Shown here: positions 33,158 through 44,498 of the stretch, piece after piece | Layout: each line of letters begins with the position of its first letter | Numbering within the stretch: the first letter of the stretch is position 1 | Source: Leguminivora glycinivorella | Taxonomy: Eukaryota > Arthropoda > Insecta > Lepidoptera > Tortricidae | Length of the DNA: 64,000 nt | Direction of reading: 5' to 3' | Assembly: GCF_023078275.1 (NCBI RefSeq) | Contig: NC_062993.1 | Coordinates: 7,191,252 to 7,255,251 of the forward strand | Position numbers and translations under genes: made by a program | The notes under the pieces: generated by a model | Database searches by the model: none | Seen by the model: the letters and a program-made list of their open reading frames with translations, nothing else | What the model was told of the DNA's origin: nothing

Positions 33158-33949
33158 GTACAAACTACTCAAAACAAATCATATTATAGTTTTTGTATCT
33201 AAATTTATACAATAAATATACCTATAAGAAGACTTTAATGCTATTCACGTGTAATAGTCATACTCAAATGTTTTACAAAATAATCGCACAAAAATGACGT
33301 GATTAGATCAAAAATATTGGCGTAACCTATACTGGACATAAAATATACAATTAATTATTTTTGTTACATAACCTTAGCACAGGGAACTAATGGCAGCAGA
33401 TACCTACGTATGCACATGAGTTTGTCCGTATCCTTAGCGAGGTCCTTGCTCACGAGACCTGAACACGCTGCCACCACAAACAAACAAAAAATGTATAGAG
33501 AAAAACTAAATAAATGCCTCGTAAAACGCTAGCAGTCGCTCACCTACTAGAAACAGAAAGCGGCCAGGAAGAAAGCATTGCAGTCGCTATTTACCCGGCA
33601 AACCTGTTTGCTCATGATGCAAGTATTGCAAGTGCACTGCAGGTTAGAGGTCTTATGGAGAAAAAATGTCATTTGCATGGGACAATAAGGGGAAAACAGA
33701 AACTTGAAGGCGTAATTACATACATATACTTTATAGGTACCCACCTTTACTTTATGTCTAGTGCATAGGGCCCCCCACATTTATCGTCTCACTAGGTGGG
33801 CCATCATTCGCTTGCCCCTTGTCCCAGTCTTTGGGGTCGGCGCAGCATATCCTTCTATTCCATACCTCTCTATCGCCCATTCACTTGTTTCAGTTTCATA
33901 TCATTTTTTACACTGTCCATTCACATTTTCCTCGGTTTTCCTGGGTTGG

Positions 33950-34065
33950 GTCATTGGGTGGACGACATTCGAGAAATTGCGGACAGGGACCAAAATAAGT
34001 GGCGTAGGTACGTACTTGAAAAGCAGCCTAAACTTGGCAAAGTAGAAATATTGTTATTTGACGTG
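33950..34065 (+). pseudogene. LINE reverse transcriptase tail remnant
   Basis: Reads GHWVDDIREIADRDQNKWRR, similar to the RWVDDI ... RW ends of RTE-type LINE proteins. Upstream TTGGGGTCGGCGCAGCATAT near 33830 belongs to the same kind of repeat. Fragment only. Confidence 0.6.
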
Positions 34066-34337
34066 TAAGTACGAGAATCCTAGTTCATTGTCCTTTATTT
34101 CCTTACTTCATATACTTTATTTACACATCTCGTGTGTCCATACCTTTACCTATTTCGGTATTCCATCCTATTGGAAAGTAGTGAGAGTGGTGGCGCGCCG
34201 CACGCAACCACTCCGCTTCCGCGTAACGTTTGGAACGGACGTTCGAAAATCGAATGTTCAGTTACATTTGATTTTTTTTAAATTTATGGCCAGACCTTTC
34301 AGCCAAGTATTTTTTATTTGATATTCCAAATTTGAAA

Positions 34338-35489
34338 ATGAGGGTCAAACCGAATTTGTCGTTTTCGAAACTGGACAACGAGACGGGGGAGCTTCTCGAT
34401 AGAATGTTTGAGAAGAAAGATTGTATGGTTGAGATTAATCCTGGAAGAGTTATTCTACCGGCGGATTATATGACGATTGGGCAGGACATTTTGGATATGG
34501 AAGTGCTGGAGAATGATGTTTGGATGTGCTCGTATCCTCGAACTGGTAAGTTTATCAATCTCTAAATATTCCACTAACAAATATGCATATCCTAGGCCAT
34601 TATTGAACTCTGTCTCATTGGCGCCGTGCTTTATTTGCCATAGAACTCACTTTGACGTTTACTGTGTAAAAGTTCTTCAGTCAGTGGCCTGGGATTCAAA
34701 TTGATTGACTATTACCTACTCAAGTGCTCAAGCATTCCTACTTTGACTATAAATAGTGCAAAAAGTGCGCGAAATTATTTTTCAATTTGAATATTTTTTT
34801 ATTAACCAATCATCCACTTAAATCTTATCTGATGGCTGTTTTTGAATAGTGCCTGGTTTTGGTAATTATTTTTTATTTGTGTAGGTTCAACATGGTGCCA
34901 AGAAATGGTTTGGCTCATCGGCCACGATCTGGACTACGAAGGCGCTAAATCTTTGCAACAGGTAAGTTATACCATAAGTTTTGGCCGACGACCGGTTTGG
35001 CTCAGTCGGTAGTGACCCTGCCTGCTAAGCCGCGGTCCGCGGGTTCGAATCCCGGTAAGGACATTTATTTGTGTGATGAGCACAGATGTTTGTTCCTGAG
35101 TCATGGATGTTTTCTATGTATATAAGTATATATTTATCTATCATCGCCTAGCACCCATAGTACAAGCTTTGCTTAGTTTGGGGCTAGGTTTTTAGTTTTA
35201 TTTGTTTAAACTATCTAAAGCCAACAGTAGGTGAATCCACGTAAAAGTAAAGTCACGACTTCATTGCGTGTTTATGTGAACTACAGCTGCAAATGAAAGG
35301 ATCTATGCATTATATCGGGAAAGTAACACTTATTTAGAGACAGATTATCACTTGAACTTGCATCGTGAATAAATGGAACATGCCATAAAATCGTGACTAA
35401 TGTTTCTTTTGCAGCGGATTGACCCTAGTACCGTATTTGACTTTAACATGTTCGGGTCCGCAGCGCCAGACACAATAGAAAGACGTTAA
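34338..35489 (+). pseudogene. Truncated cytosolic sulfotransferase gene fragment
   Basis: Cytosolic sulfotransferases move sulfate from PAPS to small molecules. Exons 34338-34545, 34885-34961 and 35415-35489 join in frame. The first two encode the family's amino-terminal part ending in the PAPS phosphosulfate-binding loop (WMCSYPRTG|STWCQEMVWLIGH). The third (RIDPSTVFDFNMFG ...) does not look like sulfotransferase and stops after 24 residues, so the product would be about 118 residues against nearly 300-340 normally. The catalytic His, the 3'-phosphate site and the dimer motif are missing. No later exon is seen before 39 kb. A SINE sits in its second intron. Probably a partial duplicate. Confidence 0.8.
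34980..35206 (+). mobile_element. tRNA-derived SINE copy (plus)
   Basis: GGTTTGGCTCAGTCGGTAGT (A-box type), GGGTTCGAATCCCGGTAAGG (B-box type), GTGTGATGAGCACAGATG, ending AGCTTTGCTTAGTTTGGGGC. Same family as 16697-16935. Confidence 0.88.
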
Positions 35490-35806
35490 TAGACGAACGT
35501 GTTAAGAACAAGACAAGTTAAGAAGCAAATTCATTTAAAAATGTAAAAAAAAAAATCTGTTAATATATTTTTTTACTAATGTGGTTTTGATATGACTGGC
35601 AGTGCATATCGCGAGAGCCAATAGCAGTAATCATAGTAGTGATTTTGTTAGATCTTACCCTCCTAAGTCCCAGGCCAATTTTTCCGATTTTGAATTAGGA
35701 ACTTTCTTTTATTTCTTTAGAGTACAACTAGGTACAGGATTCAGGAGGTTATTTCAGAAGCCGAAGTCCTAAATTTTTAGTACGAGCATGTCGCTGATCT
35801 GATAGC

Positions 35807-36675
35807 TTGACTTCGAAAGCGGTCAATTTTAGATTGACTATGAAAGCGGTCAGTTTTAAATTGACTATGAAAGCAGTCAGTTTTAAATTGACTATGAAAG
35901 CGGTCAGTTTTAAATTGACTATGAAAGCGGTCAGTTTTAAATTCACTATGAAAGCGGGCAGTTTTAAATTGACTATGAAAGCGGTTAGTTTTAAATTGAC
36001 TATGAAAGCGGTCAGTTTTAAATTGACTATGAAAGCGGTTAGTTTTAAATTGACTATGAAAGCGGTCAGTTTTAAATTGACTATGAAAGCGGTTAGTTTT
36101 AAATTGACTATGAAAGCGGTCAGTTTTAAATTCACTATGAAAGCGGGCAGTTTTAAATTGACTATGAAAGCGGTTAGTTTTAAATTGACTATGAAAGCGG
36201 TCAGTTTTAAATTGACTATGAAAGCGGTCTGTTTTAAATTGACTATGAAAGCGGTCAGTTTTAAATTGACTATGAAAGCGGTTAGTTTTAAATTGACTAT
36301 GAAAGCGGTCAGTTTTAAATTCACTATGAAAGCGGGCAGTTTTAAATTGACTATGAAAGCGGTTAGTTTTAAATTGACTATGAAAGCGGTCAGTTTTAAA
36401 TTGACTATGAAAGCGGTCAGTTTTAAATTGACTATGAAAGCGGTCAGTTTTAAATTGACTATGAAAGCGGTCTGTTTTAAATTGACTATGAAAGCGTTCA
36501 GTTTTAAATTGACTATGAAAGCGGTTAGTTTTAAATTGACTATGAAAGCGGTCAGTTTTAAATTGACTATGAAAGCGGTCAGTTTTAAATTGACTATGAA
36601 AGCGGTCAGTTTTAAATTGACTATGAAAGCGGTCAGTTTTAGATTGACTCTGAAAGCGGTCAACTTTAGATGAAC
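35807..36675. repeat. 27-bp minisatellite with 189-bp higher-order repeat
   Basis: About 32 units of ATTGACTATGAAAGCGGTCA plus GTTTTAA. Because 27 is a multiple of three and the unit lacks stops in one frame on each strand, both strands stay open (MKAVSFKLT on plus, LKLTAFIVN on minus). A variant pair (ATTCACTATG then AAAGCGGGCAG) recurs at 35941, 36130 and 36319, exactly 189 bp (seven units) apart, showing block amplification. No promoter or start context supports a gene. Confidence 0.95.
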
Positions 36676-36719
36676 TAAGCCTTCTCCAAGCATTCTAGTG
36701 TTTCGGGTGTCCATGGGCG

Positions 36720-37920
36720 GCAGTGATCGCTTAAAAAGACTCTGAAAGCGGTAACTTTAGGTTGACTCTGAACGCGGTTTTCTTAGTTAAAAAACAAGGC
36801 TGTAAAGTAAGGTGCGTTGTATTGTATATAATTTAGTTAGAAATAAATACATTAGGTACATGTTGTTAAGCGATTGCAACGCCATCTATTATGTATAATT
36901 TTATTCCGCTGCGCTGCACTTCGCATAACACTGGCAGTCCGGTGATATAACTTCCGTAAATTGAAAAATAAACACGCAAATTAGTTATTTAATGAATCAA
37001 AGAAAGAATTATTTTTAAGTATCAATAAATAATAATGATTAATAGGTACCTATACAACGAGCTATTTAGATTTAATTTAGCTATAGGAAAATTATAATTA
37101 CCAAAATCAGAACCGGTTAACCGGTATCAACTGTCCCCCACATGGCGGCATTTTGCTTCCGCGTTTACCAGGAGTACAGAAAACTTAGGAGTCAACTGTG
37201 ACCTAAATACCTAGTGAATGAATGAATGAATGATTTAAGTCCTAAAAGCTGCACCAAGTGGCATATTGCAGCTAGTACGCATGTGCAATGTGTCTATAAC
37301 TGCACTAAAATATTAAAACGTGATTAAAACGTAGTGAAAGAGAAAGTTTTACTATAATGGAGTTTCAATGCGTTAGAAAGAGATGGGATGAGGGGTAGTT
37401 TCCCTGTGCATAGGCGAGACAAGAGCTGTCTGCACCTACGACCCTACGTTGTAACGTAGCCTGCTTCAGGCCTATTCTAATAAAAACTTATCGATAACTG
37501 GATAGGTATGGTATGAGCCAAAAGTTACCTGCAAGAGATAACTATTAAAGCAATAATATTAGTTTTGTTATTATGTTAAGTTGTGATAGAAATACCTACC
37601 GCTGTATATAGGTAACTGGTCTACAGCTGTTCCATATTACGTCTGTACATCGATCAAATATATGAAAGAGGCGCGTTCCTAGCACACACTCTAAGCTCGT
37701 GTAGGTGAACGCGTACCATGCTTGTATGAGTGAGATATGACAAGTCGACTGTTCGCAATGACATTTTATATCTATGACTGTTCGCGTTTTTGACAGGCGG
37801 TAAATGTGAGGTAACCGACAGGGGGTGGGCCGCGCGGCACTTTCAGCGGGGAGCGGGAGTGGCCATACTGTACGTACAGCGAACTTAAGCTGACACATCG
37901 TATCCGTAACCGTTTTATAA
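36720..37920. other. Intergenic, no gene recognised
   Basis: A degenerate unit of the minisatellite persists to about 36780. CCGGTTAACCGG at 37115 recalls the hAT subterminal word. The rest is unremarkable. Confidence 0.5.
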
Positions 37921-38108
37921 CAATACTAGCATTTGCCCGTGACTTCGCTCGCGTTAGAAAGAGACAAAAAGTATATAGCCTATGTCTCTCTACTCTCCAT
38001 CCCTTCAACTATTTCCACTTAAAAAACGACAATTCGTCGCTCCGTTTTGCCGTGAAGGATGGACAAACAAACAGACACACACACTTTAACATTTATAATA
38101 TTAGTATG
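37921..38108. mobile_element. RTE-like LINE tail copy 2 (inverted to copy 1)
   Basis: ACTAGCATTTGCCCGTGACT, TCGTCGCTCCGTTTTGCCGT and AACAAACAGACACACACAC mirror the words of 94-326. Confidence 0.65.
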
Positions 38109-38234
38109 GATTACAAAGTTAGAATGCTCTTCTTTTGACAGCAATTTATTTATATGGTTGCAGTCCCAGTCCACTATTTATTGGACTACCAGAATAACCA
38201 GTTAGCCGGGGTTCAAACTTTACATTGGTTATAA

Positions 38235-38905
38235 GGCGATGCGCTGGGTAGGAATAAAAGCGCTGAAAATAATATTTAACAATGTCATGCTGTCCTAGTA
38301 AACACGGAAGAGAAATGTCTTTAAAGCTCCAAGGATAAGGAATCTGAACTGGAAATTATATGAGATGATGCGAAACTGGGTCATACAGGAATGGAAGCGC
38401 TGAAAATCGATATCCTCAATTTTATGCTGCCCTGGTAGACGCGGAAGAGAAATTGCCTCTAAAGCTACAGAGGTGCTACGAGATGAATCAGTGGATAACT
38501 GGGTCATGGGTCATGGGAATGAAAGCGCTGAAAATCGATATCCTCAATTTTATGCTGCCCTGGTACACGCGGAAGAGAAATTGTCTCTAAAGCTACAGAG
38601 GTGCTACGAGATGTCAGATGAATCAGCGGAAAACTGGAACACAGGAATGAAAGAACTGAAAATCGATATTCTCAGTTTTATGCTGCCCTGGTACACGCGG
38701 AAGAGAAATTGTCTCTGGGTGCTACGGACGAGAATTTTCAGCTGACGCGGACGTCTGTGTTGTCCGGCAGGTTGCTCTCAAATAGTGTTTTATGGATGCT
38801 GTGAATGCACTGAACTGAAAGTGATATTTTGAATGTTATGCACCCTTGGTATACGCGGAAGGGAAATTCTCTCTAAAGCATCAAGGGTGCTACAGATACG
38901 AGAAT
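38235..38905 (+). repeat. Five tandem units of ~130 bp, diverged
   Basis: GCGCTGAAAATCGATATCCT then TTTTATGCTGCCCTGGTACA and CGCGGAAGAGAAATTGTCTC recur at about 38251, 38388, 38516, 38645 and 38814. Outer units are the most diverged. Non-coding. Confidence 0.85.
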
Positions 38906-39195
38906 GCAGCGGATGCGGATCGGATGTCTGTACTGGGTTGTCTATTGTTTGCCCGACAGTCATTTAACATAATATTCATTTGCCCGAATCTAACTTGCCT
39001 GAATTTCATTTGCCCGAATGATTTGTTTACCATAAAAATCATATGACATACTCGTTGTTTATCCGAATATTACCTTCCATAATCATACAATGCCATACTA
39101 TTTGTTAGCCATATTATTAAGTGCAATAATATGGTTTCATAGAATATTCAAACGCCATAAGCAATTATTGCCATATTAATTGTTGCCCGTATTAT

Positions 39196-41600
39196 TACCT
39201 AACCTAACCTACTTTCTGATAGCAGTTTCATTTTCCAGGGGTCACAGTTCTAACCTAACCTAACCTACTTTTCCAGCAGTTTCATTCTCCAGGGGTCACA
39301 GTTCTAACCCCGCAGTCGTGACAGACAGGACTTTCCTCTCTACCAATTCGGTGCAGGTAATGACCGAAACAGCCATGTCCGGTCATTATCTGCACCAATC
39401 TATAAGTCAGCCTCCCATGTGTCCTGTCTGCCCACGCCTCAAACGAGCCGAGGAGGGCCACCACCGTTCGAACCCCATAAGGGCTGTCCTCGAGGTCAAC
39501 TCGCCATCTCTCCCTTACTCTTCGCTTTGCCTCCTCTTCGGCCGCTCTTGCTTCATCGGGAGCAGGGTACACTCCAGTTACCCTGCTTTCGACCCTTCTT
39601 TGGTGCGCCTCAGCCAGTCTTTCGGCTTCCAGTTCCCACGGCGGTGTGCCGGCCAAGGCGCACGCAGCCATCCATCCCACCGTGCGGTAGGCCCTGCACG
39701 CCCGTTGGGCAATAAGCCTTTGAGGCCTCCGCAACAGCGCCTTATTTGACGCCCCGAGCCTATCTACCCATATCGGGGCGCCATAAAGGGCCATGCTTTT
39801 GGCCACTCCAGCGTACAGGTTTCTGCACGCGGCAGAGGGCCCTCCGACATTGGGCAGGAGTCGGCCCAGGGCTGCCGCCGCCGCCACGATCCTCGGAGCA
39901 AGTTGGCGGAAGTGCTCCCCGAAGTCCCACCTGCGGTCCAGAGTAAGGCCCAAGTATTTGATGTGAGCCCTAATCTGGACCGCTTCGCCTTGCACTTTTA
40001 ATTCCGCCCCTGCACGCGGGCGCCACCCCTTCACCCCAAATATGATAGCCTCGGTCTTGGGAAGGGACACACGCAGACCGAGGAGCGCGATCCTTCCCAC
40101 GATATGCTCCGAGGCTGCCTCCGCCCTCCTCATGGTCTCTCTTAACTCCCTACCTCGGACAGCCACCATCGTGTCATCCGCATAGCAGATGACGGCTGTC
40201 CGGGGGAGAAGAACGGCGCGGATGGCCCAGTCATAGCCGATGTTCCACAGTAAGGGCCCTAAAACGGACCCCTGCGGAACACCGCGCGACATGGGCCAGT
40301 GCTGCGTAACGCCATCCTTCTGGTAGAGCACTACCCTGCGTGTGAGGTAGTGCTCCACCACTCTCCTCAGATAGAGAGGCACCCCGTGATAACGGAGGGC
40401 CTCTCCCAATACTGGGTAGGGGATGGTCCCGAACGCGTTGGCGATGTCCAAGGACACCGCCACCACCCCCTCGCCCCGCTCTGTCGCCTCCTCGCTGAAT
40501 CGCTTGAGGGCCCCCAGCGCGTCCATTGTGGACCTCCCGGCTCTGAAGCCGTATTGACGGTCCGATACGTTTGGGCCCACCTCCTCTAGGTGCTGGACGA
40601 TTCGGGAAGATATAATGCGCTCAAATATCTTCCCGATCTCGTCCAACAGCACTATGGGCCTCCATCCGGAGGGGGAGTCGTGCGGTCGAGTCCCCTTACG
40701 GAGGAGGCACAGTTTCCCCTCCTTCCAAGCATCTGGGAACCGCCCTACCCGCAGGCACTCGTTCATTAGGGCCTTGAGGCGGTCACCCAGGTGTTCCAGG
40801 ATTGGCGGCAGCACTCTTCCTGGTACACCATCTGGACCCGGGGCCTTATTGCAGCCCCTCAGACGGTATACCGCGCGGCCAAATTCCCCCTCTCCCACCG
40901 GTGGCACCTCCTCGTTTTCCTCCACCACTGCCTGAGGCTCAACCATTCTCGGGGGGTTGAAAATTGGCTCCTCCGGTGGAAACAGGCCCTCGACGACGCG
41001 GTTCAAGAGCTCCGGCTCCAGAGAATCCATGGTGGGGCCCCTTTGCAGCTTGTTCCGCACAAGCTTATACGGTCTTCCCCATGGGTCCCTGTCAAGAGTG
41101 GCCAGGAATTCCGCATGCGCCGCGTCTTTGGCTCTGCTTATTTCCTTGGCCAGTTCTTCCTTTGCCCCTTTCAGCGCCTCGAAGAGCTCCTCCTCCTCCT
41201 CCGGTGTGTGCCTTCTTCTGCGGCATCTGGTGTACGCGCGCCGCGCCCGATTGCACGTGTACCGGAGGGCTGCAACTTCCGCTGTCCACCAATATACTCC
41301 TTTCTTGGGCCCAGCCGGGTCACAGTTCTAACCTAACCTAACCTACTTTCTGATAGCAGTTTCATTTTCCAGGGGGTCACAGTTCTAACCTAACCTAACC
41401 TACTGTCTGATAGTATTTTCATTTTTCGGGGGTCACAGTTCTAACCTAACCTAACCTACTTTTCAAGCAGTTTCCTTTTCCAGAGGTTCACAGTTCTAAC
41501 CTAACCTAACCTACTTTCTGATAGCAGTTTCATTTTCCAGGGGGTCACAATTCTAACCTAACCTAACCTACTTTCTGATAGCAGTTTCATTCTCTAGTAC
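39196..41600. repeat. Short telomere-like (CCTAA)3 units in a ~57-bp tandem array, split by an RT insertion
   Basis: Each unit has CTAACCTAACCTAACCTA (three plus repeats of the insect telomere motif TTAGG on the other strand) followed by CTTTCTGATAGCAGTTTCAT and CCAGGGGGTCACAGTT. Two units lie at 39196-39309 and five at about 41317-41600, divided by the reverse transcriptase fragment. The flanks on both sides (38930-39195, 41600-41905) are rich in ATTTGCC and GCCATAAT words in opposite orientation, so the whole may be one transposable element with a microsatellite core. Confidence 0.85.
39282..41329 (-). pseudogene. R1-clade-like non-LTR retrotransposon ORF2 fragment (RT domain)
   Basis: Uninterrupted frame of about 680 codons. 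It begins after the endonuclease region (PAGPKKGVYWWTAEVAALRY), then linker, RT with GFRAGRSTMDAL, SLDIANAF, RGVPQGSVLGPLLWNIGYDW and CYADDT (catalytic Asp pair), then a thumb/connection region. It ends in the first ligands of a zinc finger (CHDCG) and runs into target sequence, so it is truncated at both ends: no endonuclease, no complete C-terminal finger, no tail. A 17-bp direct repeat GGGTCACAGTTCTAACC lies at 39293-39309 and 41317-41333, as a target-site duplication. Frame is intact, so insertion is recent. Confidence 0.85.
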
Positions 41601-41909
41601 TTCTAGTACCTATTATAGTAGTTTTCGATTCTGCCAAAGCACATTATGGAAATTGACTTTTCTGGACGCTAATTTGTATGACAAATGATGGTATGGAATG
41701 TGGTAATTACGGATTTCGATGATTCTGACAAATGACATTATGGAAACTGACTTTATGGGAAACAAAGTTTCTGGCACTAGATTAATATAGTAAACAATGA
41801 TTATGGCATAAGATGTTATGAGAAACAATATTATGATTGTTGAATAGGATGGCAAATAAAATTATGGCAAATGAAATTCTGGCAAATGGGGGTATCCCGA
41901 TCCTATAAT

Positions 41910-42975
41910 AATTGATGCAGTTAAGGTCTTTTATAGATGAGTCATGAACGACCTGGGACCTCTGACTATGATGGCTTCATAATCTGTGGCAGTAAGGCTT
42001 AGTGCACACTTTTATTAGGCGCATTCCACGAGGATGTCCCTTACGAAAATGCATTTGTCTCGTATGGCAGCTACTTCAATGAAATCCGTAAAGCTCCAAA
42101 CAACTGCCAATTTCTTAGACAGGCCCCGTAGTCAAATGGCATTTGTACGATGCAAAACGCCACCGAATCGCCGCAGAATGTAGTCTGGCTCTGTCGCGCC
42201 AACACGCAAGAGCGACAGAGATAGATAGCTACTAAAGAGATATTATCGTGAGCGTTTGTGCATTCGGTTACGAACACTGGTCATGATATATTATAAGAAG
42301 CAAAATCCTCCTTTTTCAAAAGTATTAAACACTCCATTTTGTAAGGGACATTTTCGTTAAATTTACTATTACTATTAAGTTCGTGGATTATGCTTAATGA
42401 AATGTTTTGCGTTAATTACCTAACCACAAACCTAAAACTATATTAATGCAAATTTGCAAAATGCAAATTTATTTAAGGAACGCAAATAAAATCAATGCTC
42501 GGAAGATTTTTTTATTATTTAGGCAGTGAGTTCTAGGCCTTATCATAAGGTCGCTCTCACACGATCATAATGCGTCGCGCGTGCGTGGCAGATTTAACGG
42601 TCGCTAACAGCGATAAGGGAAATTAACTTCTTAACATTACAGTATGTTCCTGTTCCTGCATACCTATCCATAAGTTATTTAAATTTTAGTTATAGGTATT
42701 TGAGAAACTGAAATTTCGATAGGTTCTGGGCAGATTTTTAGAATAGTAGTAACTTATTATGAATTTATGGGAAGTAACGCTTGATTGTTTCAGTGCCTAA
42801 TCGATTCCACTTAATTCTAAATTTTACATCATCTTTAATTTAATTATTGTATAAGTACAACATGCCACGCCAGTAGATTAAAACATAAAATATTACCTTT
42901 CGATACATACATTAGTAATAAACCTGATTGGATAAAAAATGGTTGTTTCGAAAAAACAATGTGTGAAACAGTCAA
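41910..42975. other. Intergenic before the secreted-protein pair
   Basis: GATGTCCCTTACGAAAATGC near 42034 and AAGGGACATTTTCGTT near 42343 are inverted words about 300 bp apart, suggesting an old TIR element (about 42030-42360). Nothing coding seen. Confidence 0.45.
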
Positions 42976-42979
42976 TTTG

Positions 42980-42988
42980 TATATAAAG
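42980..42988 (+). promoter_or_regulatory. TATA box of secreted-protein gene 1
   Basis: TATATAAAG, 35 bases before the chosen ATG at 43023. The surrounding GTCAATTTGTATATAA and ACATGTG are conserved upstream of the second copy at 44449-44470, which supports a real core promoter. Confidence 0.75.
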
Positions 42989-43022
42989 ACATGTGACACC
43001 CATAACAAGCATTCTTTTCACA

Positions 43023-43844
43023 ATGGGTCTCACACAGATCACCTCCATTGTGATTCTCATTGTCCAACTTTCTGTATTCAGTTTAGCTGCCGATCTTCCT
43101 AAGCTACCCAATAACAGACTCGCCGAAGGACAAGACAGGGACCTCCCCAATGGAGTACCAATCCACTGCGGATCTGCATCTCCAAGGAGGGTCAGTACTA
43201 CCACTTATAAAAATCCAGGACAAGTATTGACAAGTACAATCTTCGGAAGAGATGCGATCACTGCTGGTGCATTGGGAGATCCAAACGGCCCTAGACCGGG
43301 AGCTGGAACGCGCTATAAAATGGCAGAATTCCATGGAGCTAAAGTCTTGTACGCTCTCGAAATAGACCCCGCTGGGGAGGCAGCCTACTGGCTCCCTCAA
43401 GGCGGTGTCGTAGACATTCACCATCATCCGTCCGACAGACAACCAAAGTACGTGTTCACTCCTGACTTCAGTGGTTGCTCTTGGACCGTCACTCCCATGT
43501 CTAACGGGATGCTCCGCCTGCGGCACGTCGAAGGCGGCAGGGAGAGAGAACAGTTCAACAGCTTAACAGAAGCTCAGAAAGGAGGACCTACCACTTACGC
43601 CATGCAATACAAAGACTACGGGTACATCGTGGAGACCCGCAAGCTGACTAGCAACGTCCCGGCGTACGCTTACATGCACTACGCCAACGGCCATTGGACC
43701 CTCAACTTCCAGCGCAAGTCTTGCACTCCGGAAACTGGCGGGTACACGTTCAACAGTGCCCATATTTTAACTGGGTTGGTGATGAACGAATCGAAATCTA
43801 CTTATCCTGCTATATCGGGTACCAAGTCTTACAACATTCCTTAA
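43023..43844 (+). CDS. Secreted protein with toxin-deamidase-like Cys-His motif, copy 1
   Basis: Single-exon gene, 273 residues. A signal peptide is clear (MGLTQITSIVILIVQLSVFS, cleavage likely near LAAD). The mature protein has a linker with Cys49, then a compact domain: KVLYALEIDPAGEAAYWLPQ, TPDFSGCSWTV with Cys152, RLRHVEGGRE with His168, and KSCTPETGGYTFNS. A Cys in an SGC tripeptide followed about 15 residues later by a His in the next strand is the arrangement known for CNF/BLF1-type Gln deamidases; I infer a similar fold at low certainty. The absence of introns and the secretory signal fit gene transfer from a bacterium followed by domestication. Start chosen at ATG 43023 because the signal peptide begins there and the TATA box is 35 bases upstream. 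Function in the insect is unknown. Confidence 0.8.
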   Translation: MGLTQITSIVILIVQLSVFSLAADLPKLPNNRLAEGQDRDLPNGVPIHCGSASPRRVSTTTYKNPGQVLTSTIFGRDAITAGALGDPNGPRPGAGTRYKMAEFHGAKVLYALEIDPAGEAAYWLPQGGVVDIHHHPSDRQPKYVFTPDFSGCSWTVTPMSNGMLRLRHVEGGREREQFNSLTEAQKGGPTTYAMQYKDYGYIVETRKLTSNVPAYAYMHYANGHWTLNFQRKSCTPETGGYTFNSAHILTGLVMNESKSTYPAISGTKSYNIP

Positions 43845-43889
43845 ACGTCGTGATTTCGTGATATCAATTCTTCATCCTCTTGGCATTTA

Positions 43890-44000
43890 TTTATTTATTT
43901 ATTTAATCTTTATTGTACACAAAGAAAGAAAAACTTATAGTACAAAAGGCGGACTTAATGGCATCATGGCATGTTACTCTTTGATCTAAGGCCTGTGTAC
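43890..44000. repeat. Short interspersed repeat with ATTT tail
   Basis: An (ATTT)n run followed by AATCTTTATTGTACAC and AAAGGCGGACTTAATGGCAT, a retroelement end type I recall from moth genomes. Lies between the two gene copies. Confidence 0.5.
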
Positions 44001-44455
44001 TGTGTAGGGGTTCCTAAATTAAAATTTTATTAAAATATTATATTTTTTCCATTCAGATACAAATACGCCTTTCTTGACACATTTTGTGTTATTGTTTTGT
44101 AGTTCTTTACCCATGTCTCATATCATCTCATATCTCCACCATGAACAAGTTTTGAGTGCTCCTTCTTCTCGGATATCGCGGTTCAGTCTGACGTTATGGG
44201 GTCCTGTTTTCATAAAAAAATAATTGGAATTTACCTTTCTGGATCCCTTATTTGAAATTATTTTTTGCGTTATCAGTTTTACTTTAATTAGCACTAATTT
44301 CACAAATTTATTTAAATTTACTGTACAAAAATGCACGACAGTTGATTTAGATATGAATATATCTGAAAGCAGATACATACATTAATTGCGAGTTAAACCT
44401 GATTTGATAAAACGCAATTAGCTGTTTAATAAACAATGAACTCGAAGTCAATTTG

Positions 44456-44463
44456 TATATAAG
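44456..44463 (+). promoter_or_regulatory. TATA box of secreted-protein copy 2
   Basis: TATATAAG, 36 bases before the ATG at 44499, in the same GTCAATTTG context as copy 1. The promoter was duplicated with the gene. Confidence 0.7.
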
Positions 44464-44498
44464 CACATGTGCCACCATCGCCTGGTATCATTTCAGCA

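Noticed and set aside
33514..33768. 84-codon frame ending in a possible donor near 33642
   Set aside because: No recognisable domain, no partner exon, and no composition shift; not enough to call a gene.
35749..36714. 321-codon minus-strand and 288-codon plus-strand frames
   Set aside because: Both come from a 27-bp minisatellite with no stop in one frame per strand.
39318..41341. Several plus-strand frames of 60-181 codons
   Set aside because: Shadows of the GC-rich minus-strand reverse transcriptase frame.
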